Source: Mucilaginibacter sp. 14171R-50
GTDB taxonomy: Bacteria > Bacteroidota > Bacteroidia > Sphingobacteriales > Sphingobacteriaceae
DNA length: 64,000 nucleotides
Assembly (NCBI RefSeq): GCF_010093045.1
Contig: NZ_CP048115.1
Coordinates: forward strand, 1,054,001 to 1,118,000
Direction of reading: 5' to 3'
A model generated the notes under the pieces. The model was not told the origin of the DNA. It made no database searches and worked only from the letters and a program-made list of their open reading frames with translations. The translations under genes and the position numbers were made by a program. Below, piece after piece: positions 33,686-43,432 of this stretch (position 1 is the stretch's first letter; every line of letters starts with the position of its first letter).

Positions 33686-35318
33686 CCTGCTCCCTCGGGA
33701 TACTTACAGGCTCTTCCGCTTCCCAGTTTGGGCGTAAAATTATTTCCTTTTCGTACAACCAAATGTTTTCGGGCTGGGCCTTTAACCGTACATTCCCACT
33801 ATCCCAGCGGCCGTTCCTGTTGGCATCATATATCACCCTTACCCGGTATTTACCGGTCAAAAAGTTTTTATATACAACAGAAGTATTACCGCGTACAGGG
33901 TCGCTGCGCATTACGGTCTTTTGCTCGTTCAGCAGCTCTACCACATAGCGCTTACTCGTATCAGGTACCGTTATTTTAAGGGTAAGCTGGCTATAATTTT
34001 CCGGCTTATCGCCTTCAAAGTTCGCCCCTGTACGTTTATTTTTGTCTCCGTAGATGTCGGTAAATGCCGATTCATTTAAAAGCAGCTGATATTTGCTGCC
34101 GGGTCTGAAACGGTACTTTAACAGAACGCTGCGTGCATCTGCGGTATCTTTTTGAACTGTAAAGTTGGTTATGTTAACCGAATCTTGTGTTAAGGCTATA
34201 AGGCCCTGATCGAAGGTTTCTACAGGCAAATTAGCCGTGATACGCAGGTCTGCGTTAGGCCTTAATTTGTTATCACGGTTTATGTTATATTTAAAAGTGA
34301 GGTTACGTGCAAATTTTTCCTTAAGCCCTTTCAGCTGGTAAATTGTATCTATAGGTTTATTATTATCATATATGGCCACACGTAACGAGTCAAACTCCAT
34401 ATTACGCATAAAAACCAGCGCGGTATCTTTAGTTTTGCTGATATCAACTATCTTTTGATTATCAAGCGCCGGCGGATAAATTATTTTTAGTGAAGGATTG
34501 TCTAAGCGCTTATTAAATATTAGCGAAAGTATACCATCATTCGTAAACTTCTTTTCCGTGAGCCGGAATTTTTCGGGTATCTGCTGGAACAATGATAGCT
34601 TTATGTTAGCGCTGTCTTTACTAAGGTTTATGGTTTTGTTTGAAAAGCCGATCAGTTCTTTATCGTTATCAAATATTTTATTGGGGCTTTGTTCTTTTAG
34701 CGCGTAAATTTTGTACTCGCCGTCGTGCAGGTTATTCAAAGAAAAGTTACCGGACGAATCGGTTGTTGTAAAAATGCTTGGTTTCTTTTTGCCAAATATC
34801 AACGAATCCTGACTTACCGGGAATATCATTACTGTCGCATCCTTTTCCTTTTCCTGGGTTGTGCTGTTTATAACCGTTCCCGACATGCTTAACGAATCGA
34901 TGTGAGGGCCTGTTGAAAAAACGTAAGTAAAGTTGGTGAGCACATTACTCTCATTTACATCCTGTATAGCTTTACCAAAGTTGATAACGTAGGTTGTGTT
35001 TTTTTGGAGGGAATCTTTAAATTCTATAACGAGGCTTTTTCTGTCAACGTTATACTCGGCCGGTTTCTCCTGAGCGGGGCTAATGCTTATCTCCTGGTAC
35101 TGATTGCTCAGTTTAAAAAATTCATCAAAATCCAAACGGATTTTTTTGGCCGTAAAATTACGGGTCATATTTTCGGGAGTGGCCTTTAATAATTTCGGAG
35201 GGGTCAGGTCGCGTGGGCCACCCATAGGTTTTTGAATACTTGCACAACCCACAAACGTTAACACCGCCAGTATGAAAATGAAATTTTTGCTGAAAATAAC
35301 CGATTTTGGATTTAACAT
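33675..35318 (-). CDS. Lipoprotein with Ig-like (Big_5) domain
   Basis: The 547-residue protein has a lipobox (LTFVGCASI), followed by the RDLTPPKLLKATPENMTRNF segment. An Ig-like domain of the Big_5 type (KKIRLDFDEFFKLSNQYQEISISPAQ, YVINFGKAIQDVNESN) follows, then several beta-rich repeats, one of them transthyretin-like (SSGNFSLNNLHDGEYKIYALKEQS). This widespread Bacteroidota family is predicted to be periplasmic or surface-exposed; its role is unknown. The gene lies downstream of mnmG on the same strand with 115 bp between them, and its end overlaps the carbonic anhydrase gene by 11 bp. Confidence 0.85.
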   Translation of the reverse strand: MLNPKSVIFSKNFIFILAVLTFVGCASIQKPMGGPRDLTPPKLLKATPENMTRNFTAKKIRLDFDEFFKLSNQYQEISISPAQEKPAEYNVDRKSLVIEFKDSLQKNTTYVINFGKAIQDVNESNVLTNFTYVFSTGPHIDSLSMSGTVINSTTQEKEKDATVMIFPVSQDSLIFGKKKPSIFTTTDSSGNFSLNNLHDGEYKIYALKEQSPNKIFDNDKELIGFSNKTINLSKDSANIKLSLFQQIPEKFRLTEKKFTNDGILSLIFNKRLDNPSLKIIYPPALDNQKIVDISKTKDTALVFMRNMEFDSLRVAIYDNNKPIDTIYQLKGLKEKFARNLTFKYNINRDNKLRPNADLRITANLPVETFDQGLIALTQDSVNITNFTVQKDTADARSVLLKYRFRPGSKYQLLLNESAFTDIYGDKNKRTGANFEGDKPENYSQLTLKITVPDTSKRYVVELLNEQKTVMRSDPVRGNTSVVYKNFLTGKYRVRVIYDANRNGRWDSGNVRLKAQPENIWLYEKEIILRPNWEAEEPVSIPREQANP

Positions 35319-35433
35319 TGTTTTTATGCCCTATAAACGATTTTTATGTTTTGATGAATTGTTATATTAAAAATCTGAAAAAATGCCTTGTAGCCAATAT
35401 TTTATAACCATTTGATTTACAATATATTATGTG

Positions 35434-37296
35434 TTACCTGGACACATGGACCATTAAAACCGATACATCAGACGGCGAAACGCCCGAAATGCGGGACGCC
35501 TGCCCTAAAGTTCGGGGTTTTATCCTCATCAGCTTTTCACGCGCTTCTTTTGAAAGCGAAACAAGCTGTTGATAATTAAAATCCGGATTTATTTCCCGGT
35601 CTTCCATTTTTTTCATCCGGTCCACAATTTCCATTTCTTTTATAAAGTAACTCTCGTACTTGATTTTTATTTCAGCTTGCTCAATAGTTTCTTTATCATA
35701 AAGCGATAACTTATCTTGCAATGAGGCATCTACCCGCTTTAACTCATTAAAGCCAATTTGCGGCCGGGTTAATAAGTTGAATAATTTGGCGCTCTGATTA
35801 ATAGGAGAGGTGCCGTTTTCTTCTAACAAGCCGTTAACTTCGGCAGGGTTAATACTCTTGTTTTTTGTATAAGCAACTATCTCGTCAGAATTTTTGACCT
35901 TTCGGTTTACCTTGTCCAATCGTTCGTCGCTTATCAAACCAAGGTCGTGTCCCAGTGGACTAAGCCGGATATCAGCGTTATCCTGGCGAAGCAGCAGTCG
36001 GTGCTCGGCTCTTGAAGTGAACATACGATAGGGTTCTTCTGTTCCCTTGGTTACGAGGTCATCTATAAGTACACCTATATATGACTCCGACCTTTTTAGT
36101 ATTAATTCGTGTTTATCGTTGATTTTTTGATGCGCATTAATGCCTGCAATAAAACCCTGTGAGGCAGCTTCCTCGTAACCTGTAGTGCCGTTAATTTGTC
36201 CGGCAAAATATAAGTTGCTTATCAATTTAGTCTCCAAGGTTAAACTTAACTGGGTAGGCGGGAAGAAATCATACTCGATAGCATAGCCGGGCCTAAACAT
36301 TTTTGCAGTCTCAAAGCCGGGTATTTGTGTCAGCGCTTTATACTGTACATCCTCGGGCAGCGAAGTTGAAAAGCCATTGACGTATATTTCTACAGTGTTC
36401 CAACCTTCAGGCTCAACAAATATCTGGTGGCGGTCGCGCTCTGCAAAACGGTTTATTTTGTCTTCTATAGACGGACAGTAGCGCGGGCCTAAACCTTTAA
36501 TGCGACCGGTGAACATGGGCGATCTTTCAAATCCTTCTTTGAGTGTTTCGTGTACGCGGCTGTTTGTATAGGTAATCCAACAGCAGCGCTGATTGGTTGC
36601 TAATGGTACGTCGGTATATGAAAAGCGGCCGCGTTCTTTATCGCCCCATTGCTCTTCCATCAACGAGTAGTTAAGGCTTCGGCCATCCACGCGGGGTGGG
36701 GTACCGGTCTTCATCCTGCCCGATTCAAAGCCCAGTGTTAGTAGTTGCTCGGTCAAGCCCGTTGCGGCTTTTTCACCCGTACGGCCACCGCCAAACTTCT
36801 TTTCACCTATGTGAATAACGCCGTTTAAGAATGTGCCATTTGTTAGCACTACAGAATCGGCCTCAATTTCTATACCTATTGATGTTTTTACACCAACTAC
36901 GGTATTGCCTTTAACTAATAGGGAGGTAACGGTATCCTGCCAGAAATCGACATTGGGGGTTTTCTCTAAGGCTATCCGCCATTCTTCTGCAAAACGCATG
37001 CGGTCGCTTTGTGCACGGGGGCTCCACATAGCCGGGCCTTTGCTCGAATTCAGCATCCTGAATTGTAGCGAGGTCTTGTCGGTAATAATTCCTGAATAAC
37101 CTCCTAACGCATCTATTTCTCTAACAATTTGCCCCTTGGCAACGCCACCCATAGCAGGGTTGCAGCTCATCTGTGCTATTGTCCCCATATTCATGGTGAT
37201 GAGCAAAACAGACGAACCTAAATTTGCAGCAGCAGCAGCCGCTTCACAGCCAGCGTGCCCGGCGCCAACAACTATTACATTATATTTTTTAAACAT
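35434..37296 (-). CDS. mnmG: tRNA uridine-5-carboxymethylaminomethyl modification enzyme MnmG (GidA)
   Basis: MnmG, with MnmE, adds the cmnm group to U34 in tRNAs for split codon boxes, using FAD, methylenetetrahydrofolate and glycine. The 620-residue protein has the FAD motif [22 protein letters not shown], then [43 protein letters not shown] and the [17 protein letters not shown] segment. The ATG at 37296 (MFKKYN) is the start; an ATG 27 bp upstream falls inside the first parS site. Two perfect TGTTCCACGTGGAACA palindromes lie just upstream. In many bacteria mnmG lies near the replication origin. Confidence 0.96.
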   Translation of the reverse strand: MFKKYNVIVVGAGHAGCEAAAAAANLGSSVLLITMNMGTIAQMSCNPAMGGVAKGQIVREIDALGGYSGIITDKTSLQFRMLNSSKGPAMWSPRAQSDRMRFAEEWRIALEKTPNVDFWQDTVTSLLVKGNTVVGVKTSIGIEIEADSVVLTNGTFLNGVIHIGEKKFGGGRTGEKAATGLTEQLLTLGFESGRMKTGTPPRVDGRSLNYSLMEEQWGDKERGRFSYTDVPLATNQRCCWITYTNSRVHETLKEGFERSPMFTGRIKGLGPRYCPSIEDKINRFAERDRHQIFVEPEGWNTVEIYVNGFSTSLPEDVQYKALTQIPGFETAKMFRPGYAIEYDFFPPTQLSLTLETKLISNLYFAGQINGTTGYEEAASQGFIAGINAHQKINDKHELILKRSESYIGVLIDDLVTKGTEEPYRMFTSRAEHRLLLRQDNADIRLSPLGHDLGLISDERLDKVNRKVKNSDEIVAYTKNKSINPAEVNGLLEENGTSPINQSAKLFNLLTRPQIGFNELKRVDASLQDKLSLYDKETIEQAEIKIKYESYFIKEMEIVDRMKKMEDREINPDFNYQQLVSLSKEAREKLMRIKPRTLGQASRISGVSPSDVSVLMVHVSR

Positions 37297-37306
37297 ATAA
37301 CCTCCA

Positions 37307-37322
37307 TGTTCCACGTGGAACA
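37307..37322. promoter_or_regulatory. parS-like ParB-binding site 1
   Basis: TGTTCCACGTGGAACA is a perfect 16-bp palindrome (18 bp with the flanking A and T), matching the parS form TGTTNCACGTGNAACA. It lies 10 bp upstream of the mnmG ATG. Confidence 0.85.
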
Positions 37323-37334
37323 TTATGTATTTTC

Positions 37335-37580
37335 TTATTCAGATGTTCCACGTGGAACATTAATAAACGAGTATAAAGCAAATAAGCCCCAAATGCCCTC
37401 TAATACTACAAACGGGTAAAAATCGATCAGAAATGACGCAAAACAGCACGTGCCGGCACCAACAAAGTTCATCCCGGTATATAAACGACTTTGTGCCGAC
37501 GTTTTCTTAAACATATTTAACAGAAATGCGATCAATAAAATAATAACGCCAACTGATGCTATGATGTCTGATTCTTTCAT
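37335..37580 (-). CDS. Small membrane protein, CBU_0592-like
   Basis: The 81-residue protein has two or three hydrophobic segments ([36 protein letters not shown] and [16 protein letters not shown]) and the phrase [23 protein letters not shown], typical of CBU_0592-type small membrane proteins of unknown function. The ATG at 37580 is used; an in-frame ATG 36 bp upstream overlaps the ABC-F gene. Its last codons (NVPRGTSE) are encoded by the second parS-like palindrome. The gene lies 3 bp after the ABC-F stop. Confidence 0.8.
   Translation of the reverse strand: MKESDIIASVGVIILLIAFLLNMFKKTSAQSRLYTGMNFVGAGTCCFASFLIDFYPFVVLEGIWGLFALYSFINVPRGTSE
37344..37359. promoter_or_regulatory. parS-like ParB-binding site 2
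   Basis: A second perfect TGTTCCACGTGGAACA, 37 bp from the first, inside the 3' end of the small membrane protein gene. The exact duplication of a rare 16-mer within 53 bp supports a real binding site. Confidence 0.85.
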
Positions 37581-37582
37581 GA

Positions 37583-39451
37583 TCAAGCTCCTTTTAATTC
37601 TCCCAATTCCATCCACCGGGCAGTTTTGCTATCTAGTTGTTTATTTAAATAAGCGATCTTGTCGGTAAGCTTGCTTAACTCCTTCGGGTCGATATTTATT
37701 ATATTTAATGCATCGGCCGTTTCTTTCAATTTCGCTTCAATGTCTTCTATCTCTTTTTCAAGTCCCTCAAATTCTTTTTCTTCTTTAAAACTCAACTTGA
37801 CTTTTTGTGCCGGCTCGGGTGATGCAACCACAGCGGGGGCACTGGTTTTCTTGTTTTGTTGCTTGGTTTCCTCAAGTTCTAACCGGTACGAAGTATAATT
37901 ACCGTTATAAATTAAAACCTTTCCCTGGCCTTCCATAATAAATAACTGATCGGTTAACTTATCAAGTAAATACCTATCGTGCGATACCATGATCAAAATC
38001 CCAGGGAAATTTGTCAAAAACTCTTCCAGCACATTTAAGGTATCAATGTCAAGATCATTAGTTGGCTCATCCAGTATCAGAAAATTTGGGTTTTTGATCA
38101 GGATGCTCATCAAGTGCAGCCGTTTCTTTTCACCACCGCTTAATTTTGAAACCATGCCGTACTGCTTGGCAGGAGGGAACAGGAACAAGGTTAGCAACGC
38201 CGAAGCTGATATTAGCTTGCCATCGGCCATCGTAATAAATTCAGCTACATTTTTTACGATATCAATTACGCGTTCATCCTCTTTAAAACTTAAACCGGCC
38301 TGGTTAAAATATCCGATAACAGTTGTTTCTCCCTTTACGATCTCCCCGCTATCCGGCGGTAAACCGCCAGTGATCAGGTTCAATAGGGTCGACTTGCCGC
38401 TTCCATTTTTACCGGCTAAACCTATGCGATCGCCCTTTTTAAATACGTAACTAAAATCTTCTATATAAGTGGTGCCATTGAAGCCTTTACTGATATGGTG
38501 CATTTCCATTATCTTATTGCCCTGGCGCGCTGTTTTTACACTCAGTTCAACATTTTGCTTAGGTCCGTTGTTCTTCGTCTTCGATTCCAGGTCATAAAAA
38601 GCATCTATCCTTGATTTTGATTTGGTGCCCCGTGCTTTAGGCTGCCTGCGCATCCACTCCAGCTCTTTGCGTAACAAATTGGCGTTTTTTTGAAACGTAG
38701 CTTCGTCCACTGCTTCGCGTTCGGCTTTCTTTTCCAAAAAATAGCCGTAGTTGCCTACATAGGGGATGATCTTGCCACGGTCTATCTCCAGTATCTCGTT
38801 ACAAACGTTATCCAGGAAATACCTGTCGTGCGTAACCATCAAAATGGTCTTGCTGCCTTCTGTCAATAGTTTTTCCAGCCACTCAATAGTATCAATATCA
38901 AGGTGATTGGTAGGCTCATCTAAAATGTAGATCTCCGGGTCCTCAATTAATAGCTTAGCTAAAGCCAAACGTTTCTTCTGACCGCCTGAAAGCGTGCTAA
39001 TGTGCTGATTAAGGTGATGTATATCAAGCCGGCCTAAAATAGTCTTAATTTTATATTCATATTCCCAGGCATCTATCTCGCTCATCGCTTCCATCACCTT
39101 ATCCATTTCCCTCATGTTTTCGGGGTCGTTTTCTAACAACTCCTCGTACCGGCGTATCAGCTGTTGCTGTATATTATCGGCGTGAAAAATGTAATCGCTT
39201 ATGGTTACCGCACCTTTAAAATGCGGGTCCTGCTCCAGGTAGCCAACATTAAGGTCTTTACTTTGCGCAACATTACCCTCGGTTGGTTTTAACGAACCTG
39301 AGAGGATCTTTAACAGGGTAGACTTGCCTGCACCGTTAATGCCCACAAGCGCAACCCTTCGGCCCCTGTTTATACCGATGGTAAGGTTTTTAAATAACCA
39401 GTTATCATGAAAAGAGTGGCCTAAATTTTCGGCCGATATATAAGTGCTCAC
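37583..39451 (-). CDS. ABC-F family ATPase (Uup-like)
   Basis: The 622-residue protein has two ABC domains in one chain and no membrane segments, as in ribosome-associated translation factors of the ABC-F class. Walker A motifs are GINGAGKSTLLK and GKNGSGKSTLLN; signature motifs are LSGGQKKRLALAK and LSGGEKKRLHLMS. A charged coiled-coil tail (KEFEGLEKEIEDIEAKLKE) points to the Uup branch. It starts with GTG at 39451, sharing one base with the stop of the preceding gene. A specific drug-resistance role is not supported. Confidence 0.93.
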   Translation of the reverse strand: MSTYISAENLGHSFHDNWLFKNLTIGINRGRRVALVGINGAGKSTLLKILSGSLKPTEGNVAQSKDLNVGYLEQDPHFKGAVTISDYIFHADNIQQQLIRRYEELLENDPENMREMDKVMEAMSEIDAWEYEYKIKTILGRLDIHHLNQHISTLSGGQKKRLALAKLLIEDPEIYILDEPTNHLDIDTIEWLEKLLTEGSKTILMVTHDRYFLDNVCNEILEIDRGKIIPYVGNYGYFLEKKAEREAVDEATFQKNANLLRKELEWMRRQPKARGTKSKSRIDAFYDLESKTKNNGPKQNVELSVKTARQGNKIMEMHHISKGFNGTTYIEDFSYVFKKGDRIGLAGKNGSGKSTLLNLITGGLPPDSGEIVKGETTVIGYFNQAGLSFKEDERVIDIVKNVAEFITMADGKLISASALLTLFLFPPAKQYGMVSKLSGGEKKRLHLMSILIKNPNFLILDEPTNDLDIDTLNVLEEFLTNFPGILIMVSHDRYLLDKLTDQLFIMEGQGKVLIYNGNYTSYRLELEETKQQNKKTSAPAVVASPEPAQKVKLSFKEEKEFEGLEKEIEDIEAKLKETADALNIINIDPKELSKLTDKIAYLNKQLDSKTARWMELGELKGA

Positions 39452-40104
39452 TAAATCTTATTTATTTTATCAGATGTATATGTAAAAATGCCCGCAGCGT
39501 TTTCTAATGATTTTTTATACATGGCATGGGCAAGCGTAGCGCCGTTGACGCTGCGGTATTTTTTTAATCGCCCAAGCAGTAGCGGGTCTATTATTTTAAA
39601 CAGGCCACCTATCAGCTTTTCTGCCGGCCGGGTTTTATCCCGGCGGCCTGTTAACATTGAAGGCTGGTAAATATGAAGGCTATTTAAACCCACCCGCTTC
39701 AAGTCGTCTTCAAGCTCTCCTTTTAGTTTTGTGTAAAAAAACACCGACGTTTTATCGGCCCCTACAGCCGATACCACATGAAACTGATCAACCTGGTTTT
39801 GCTGTGCAAATTTAGCCAGCAGCAGGGGGTAGTCATGATCTATCTGCCGATATCTTCTTTCGTCGGGAGTTTGACTTTTGGTGGTACCCAGGCAACAGAA
39901 CACGGCGTGGCCGGCTATTGCTGCGTGATACTTTTCTAACTCGTCAAAGTTTATTACCAATTGAGTCAACTTTTTATGCTGAATTGGCAGTTGCCGCCTT
40001 ACCAGCACTAAAACTTCGCTATACTGGGGTGCCGCCAGTAATATATTTAGTAAATTACTGCCAATAAGGCCGCTCGCGCCTGCTATAATTGCTTTATATG
40101 CCAT
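39451..40104 (-). CDS. NAD(P)-binding atypical SDR-type protein
   Basis: The 217-residue protein has the Rossmann motif AIIAGASGLIGSNLLNILL and resembles atypical SDR/HTATIP2-like proteins (HAVFCCLGTTKSQ, VSAVGADKTSVFFYTKLKGELEDDL, LHIYQPSMLTGRRDK). The catalytic Tyr/Lys pair in YTKLKG suggests oxidoreductase activity or simple NAD(P) binding. The substrate is unknown. Its stop overlaps the GTG start of the ABC-F gene by one base, so translation is coupled. Confidence 0.85.
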   Translation of the reverse strand: MAYKAIIAGASGLIGSNLLNILLAAPQYSEVLVLVRRQLPIQHKKLTQLVINFDELEKYHAAIAGHAVFCCLGTTKSQTPDERRYRQIDHDYPLLLAKFAQQNQVDQFHVVSAVGADKTSVFFYTKLKGELEDDLKRVGLNSLHIYQPSMLTGRRDKTRPAEKLIGGLFKIIDPLLLGRLKKYRSVNGATLAHAMYKKSLENAAGIFTYTSDKINKI

Positions 40105-40220
40105 TAATGGTCAGTTTAACGTGCAAAAATACGCATAATTAAATTGTGGAATAAATATTGTATGTTTAAACACGTATTTAATTACATAATGTTTATTTAT
40201 ATAGCTAACAAGATAAAAAA

Positions 40221-40931
40221 ATGAAAACAGTATTTCATCCCGCAAACGAAAGAGGCCACAATGATATTGGCTGGTTAAAGGCAAATTTTTCATTCAGTTT
40301 TGGCCCTTACCATAACCCAGACAAAGTTCACTTTGGTGCGCTTAGGGTATTAAATGATGATACCATTGCCCAGGGGATGGGCTTTGGAAGCCACCCGCAC
40401 GACAATATGGAAATAACTACTATAGTGTTGGAAGGCGCGGTTGAGCATAAAGACAGCATGGGTAACAAGGGTATTATAAAACCGGGCGATGTCCAGGTAA
40501 TGTCAGCCGGCACAGGAGTGGTGCATTCAGAATATAATCCATCGCAAACCGAGCCTGCTAAAGCTTTGCAGATATGGGTATTCCCGAAATTGCGCAATAT
40601 ACAACCCCGTTACGACCAAAAGAACTTTAGCGATGTAATGGTTCAGAACCAGTTTACCACGATGATATCGCCTGTAAAAAGCGAGGAAACGCTTTGGTTG
40701 AACCAGGATACTACGTTCTCGCAAGGGAAGTTCGATGCGGGACAAAAGGTGGATTATACGATGAAAACAGCCGGGAACGGCGTATATGTATTCTTGATTG
40801 ACGGTAACGCTACAATTGCCGGTAGTGTTTTAAACAAAAGAGATGCTATTGGTGTTTATGACACAAATACTTTCACAATAGAAACAAATAGTGAAAGCCG
40901 GATTTTGATCATAGAAGTACCGATGCTGTAA
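40221..40931 (+). CDS. Pirin family protein
   Basis: The 236-residue bicupin protein has the pirin signature: GFGSHPHDNMEITTIVLEGAVEHKDSMGN with the two metal-binding His residues (HPH), and AGTGVVHSEYN with the third His and the nearby Glu. Bacterial pirins of the YhhW type can have quercetin dioxygenase-like activity; the true substrate is unknown. It lies alone on the plus strand upstream of the Mla-type operon, with 78 bp between. Confidence 0.92.
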   Translation: MKTVFHPANERGHNDIGWLKANFSFSFGPYHNPDKVHFGALRVLNDDTIAQGMGFGSHPHDNMEITTIVLEGAVEHKDSMGNKGIIKPGDVQVMSAGTGVVHSEYNPSQTEPAKALQIWVFPKLRNIQPRYDQKNFSDVMVQNQFTTMISPVKSEETLWLNQDTTFSQGKFDAGQKVDYTMKTAGNGVYVFLIDGNATIAGSVLNKRDAIGVYDTNTFTIETNSESRILIIEVPML

Positions 40932-41009
40932 GCTGCATCAAAATAAAATTCGGGTAGCCAAAACAATTTGGCGATGATTTGTTTATAACTGGCAAGTAAT
41001 AAGAAACTT

Positions 41010-41786
41010 ATGGCAGAACAGGCAATTCCCGGATATAAAAGATGGCTTGAAGGCATAGGAGAACAAGGCGTTTTCTTCAAAGGCTTTTTCCGCAATATTT
41101 TCAGGGGCGGTTTTGAATGGTCGGAGTTTGTGCGCCAGTGCTATGAAATAGGTTATCGCTCAATGATGCTGGTGGGCATCACCTCGTTTATCATGGGGTT
41201 GGTGCTCATCCTGCAGCTCAGGCCGTCTATGTTAGAAATGGGGGCCGAAAGTATTTTGCCAAAAACGCTGGCTGTAGCCTTTGTGCGCGAAATAGGGCCG
41301 GTTATCATCGCTATAATTTGCGCGGGTAAAATAGCATCGGGCATTGGCGCCGAGCTTGGCAGCATGAAGGTTACCGAGCAGATAGATGCCATGGAAGTAT
41401 CAGGAGCAAACCCATTGCAATACCTGGTAGTAACCCGCATTATTGCAACCAGCCTGATGATTCCCTTATTGACTCTTATTGGTGACGCGATAGGGCTTTT
41501 CGGCGGTTATTTAGCGCTAAACTTTACCGATGATGTTAGTTTTCCGCTTTATTTTCATAAATGCATCTCATCGCTTGAATTCTATGATTTTTTCCCAGCG
41601 CTTATCAAAACCGTGTTCTTTGGTTTCGCCATTGGATTTGTGGGCTGCTATAAAGGATATAATTCTAACAAAGGCACCGAAAGTGTGGGCATCGCCGCAA
41701 ACTCGGCCGTGGTAACCGCATCCCTGTGGATATTTGTTATTGACGCCGTTGCCGTACAAATCACCAGCATATTATTTTACAGGTAA
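41010..41786 (+). CDS. mlaE: MlaE-type ABC transporter permease
   Basis: The 258-residue membrane protein is the permease of an Mla/MCE lipid transporter between the inner and outer membrane. The family motif is present (FVREIGPVIIAIICAGKIASGIGAELGSMKVTEQIDAMEV), as are four or more transmembrane segments. It is the first gene of a three-gene operon; the ATPase begins 3 bp after its stop. Confidence 0.93.
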   Translation: MAEQAIPGYKRWLEGIGEQGVFFKGFFRNIFRGGFEWSEFVRQCYEIGYRSMMLVGITSFIMGLVLILQLRPSMLEMGAESILPKTLAVAFVREIGPVIIAIICAGKIASGIGAELGSMKVTEQIDAMEVSGANPLQYLVVTRIIATSLMIPLLTLIGDAIGLFGGYLALNFTDDVSFPLYFHKCISSLEFYDFFPALIKTVFFGFAIGFVGCYKGYNSNKGTESVGIAANSAVVTASLWIFVIDAVAVQITSILFYR

Positions 41787-41789
41787 ACC

Positions 41790-42572
41790 ATGGAAGAGAT
41801 AAAACAAACTAATCCTGATATGGCTAAACCTGCAAACGAGGTAGTGGTGGATATAGATCATATTTCCAAATCGTTTGGCGATAAGGAAGTGCTTAAGGAT
41901 ATAAACCTAAAGGTCAAACGCGGCGAAAATGTAGTGGTGCTCGGTAAATCCGGCCAGGGTAAATCCGTTACTATACAATGTATAGTTGGCCTGCTTACGC
42001 CTGATAGCGGTACTGTGAAGGTTTTTGGCGATGATGTGGCCCTGATGAACGATGATGAGTTGAAAAGCCTGCGTACTAAGGTGGGCTTCCTGTTCCAAAG
42101 CGGGGCGCTGTATGATTCTATGACCGTGAGGGATAACCTTGAGTTTCCGCTTACCCGTATCCTCAAGATCACGGATCAGGCCGAATTAGATAAGCGGGTA
42201 GAAGAAGCCCTGGATGGCGTGGGCCTTCTGGATGCTATAGATAAGCTGCCATCAGACCTTTCGGGCGGAATGCGCAAACGTGCCGGGCTGGCCAGAACAA
42301 TGATTGTACGGCCCGAAATTATGCTCTACGACGAACCTACGACCGGCCTTGACCCGATCACCTCGCGCGAGATAAGCGAGCTTATCCTGAAAATTCAAAA
42401 AAAGTACAAAACCTCATCTATCATCATCACCCACGATATGGAATGCGCCAAAATTACGGCCGACCGCGTAGTGATCATGAACGAAGGGACATATATAGCC
42501 GAAGGCTTGTTTGATGAGCTAAAAAACTCTGACGACGAATTGGTAAGATCATTTTTTAACGAAACAACATGA
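41790..42572 (+). CDS. mlaF: Mla-type ABC transporter ATP-binding protein
   Basis: The 260-residue ATPase has Walker A (VVLGKSGQGKSVTIQ), signature LSGGMRKRAGLARTM, Walker B (EIMLYDEPTTGLDPITS) and an IITHDMECAK switch His. It powers the MlaE permease. The stop overlaps the mlaD start by 4 bp (ATGA). Confidence 0.95.
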   Translation: MEEIKQTNPDMAKPANEVVVDIDHISKSFGDKEVLKDINLKVKRGENVVVLGKSGQGKSVTIQCIVGLLTPDSGTVKVFGDDVALMNDDELKSLRTKVGFLFQSGALYDSMTVRDNLEFPLTRILKITDQAELDKRVEEALDGVGLLDAIDKLPSDLSGGMRKRAGLARTMIVRPEIMLYDEPTTGLDPITSREISELILKIQKKYKTSSIIITHDMECAKITADRVVIMNEGTYIAEGLFDELKNSDDELVRSFFNETT

Positions 42573-43345
42573 AAACCACATCATCACAAAAAATAAGGAT
42601 AGGCGCGTTCACCGTAGTGGGGATGCTGATACTATTTCTTGCTGTATTTTACATCGGCAACCAAAAAAGCATGTTCAGCTCTACCTTTAAAGTTTACGGA
42701 ACGTTTAAAAACGTTAACGGCCTTACCGTAGGTAACAACGTGCGGTTTGCGGGGATAAACGTGGGGGTGGTTGAGTCTATAAACATCGTAACAGATAGTT
42801 CGGTGCGGGTAGACCTTACGTTAAACAATTCTGTTAAAAAGTTTATCAAAACCGATTCGAAAATGAGTATCGGCAGCGATGGTTTAATGGGAGATAAGCT
42901 TGTTGTTATAGCACCCGGAGGCGTTAAAAGCAACACCGAGGTTCAGGAGGGCAACCAACTGGAATCAGTGAACCCGGTTGATGTGGATAAGATAGTAACC
43001 AAGCTGACTAAGGTGGCGGATAACGCCGAAAGCCTGACGGGCGACCTTGCGGATATTGTAGCCAAAATTAATAACGGAAAAGGCAGCATTGGGCGCCTGC
43101 TGAATAGTGAACAAATGGCTAAGGACCTGGAAGGGACTGTAAAGCAGGCTAAAACAACAATTAAGGGAGTGCATGCTACCACCCAAACATTGAACGAGGA
43201 TTTAAAGGCCGCACAGAATAACTTTTTGCTTAAGGGATTTTTTAAGAAAAAAGAGAAGGCCAAACAAGATTCGCTAAAGAAGATAAAAGAAGCCAAAGAA
43301 AAGGCAGCAAAAGAAGCCGCGAAGAAGAAAAAGGAGAATAATTGA
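42569..43345 (+). CDS. mlaD: MCE domain protein (MlaD-like)
   Basis: The 258-residue protein has one N-terminal membrane segment (TVVGMLILFLAVFYIGNQ), then an MCE domain (KVYGTFKNVNGLTVGNNVRFAGINVGVVESINI). A long helical region and a Lys/Glu-rich C-terminus (about 50 residues) follow. MCE proteins form hexameric rings that carry phospholipid. No mlaB or mlaC gene follows, which is common in this phylum. Confidence 0.92.
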   Translation: MKTTSSQKIRIGAFTVVGMLILFLAVFYIGNQKSMFSSTFKVYGTFKNVNGLTVGNNVRFAGINVGVVESINIVTDSSVRVDLTLNNSVKKFIKTDSKMSIGSDGLMGDKLVVIAPGGVKSNTEVQEGNQLESVNPVDVDKIVTKLTKVADNAESLTGDLADIVAKINNGKGSIGRLLNSEQMAKDLEGTVKQAKTTIKGVHATTQTLNEDLKAAQNNFLLKGFFKKKEKAKQDSLKKIKEAKEKAAKEAAKKKKENN

Positions 43346-43403
43346 TAAAAAGATCAGCACACAACACCATTTTTTTCCTGGTAATGATGCTGTATAAGTA
43401 AAC

Positions 43404-43431
43404 AAAAAAGGAGGCGAAAGCCTCCTTTTTT
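43404..43431. terminator. Bidirectional terminator between mlaD and gpx
   Basis: AAAAAAGGAGGC and GCCTCCTTTTTT pair over a GAAA tetraloop. It ends the Mla operon on one strand and the glutathione peroxidase gene on the other. Confidence 0.9.
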
Positions 43432-43432
43432 G

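Noticed and set aside
37261..37616. Replication origin at the parS sites
   Set aside because: No DnaA-box cluster or AT-rich unwinding element was seen next to them; parS alone does not define oriC.
37583..39451. ABC-F antibiotic-resistance protein
   Set aside because: The coiled-coil tail and housekeeping context fit Uup-like factors; nothing points to a drug target.
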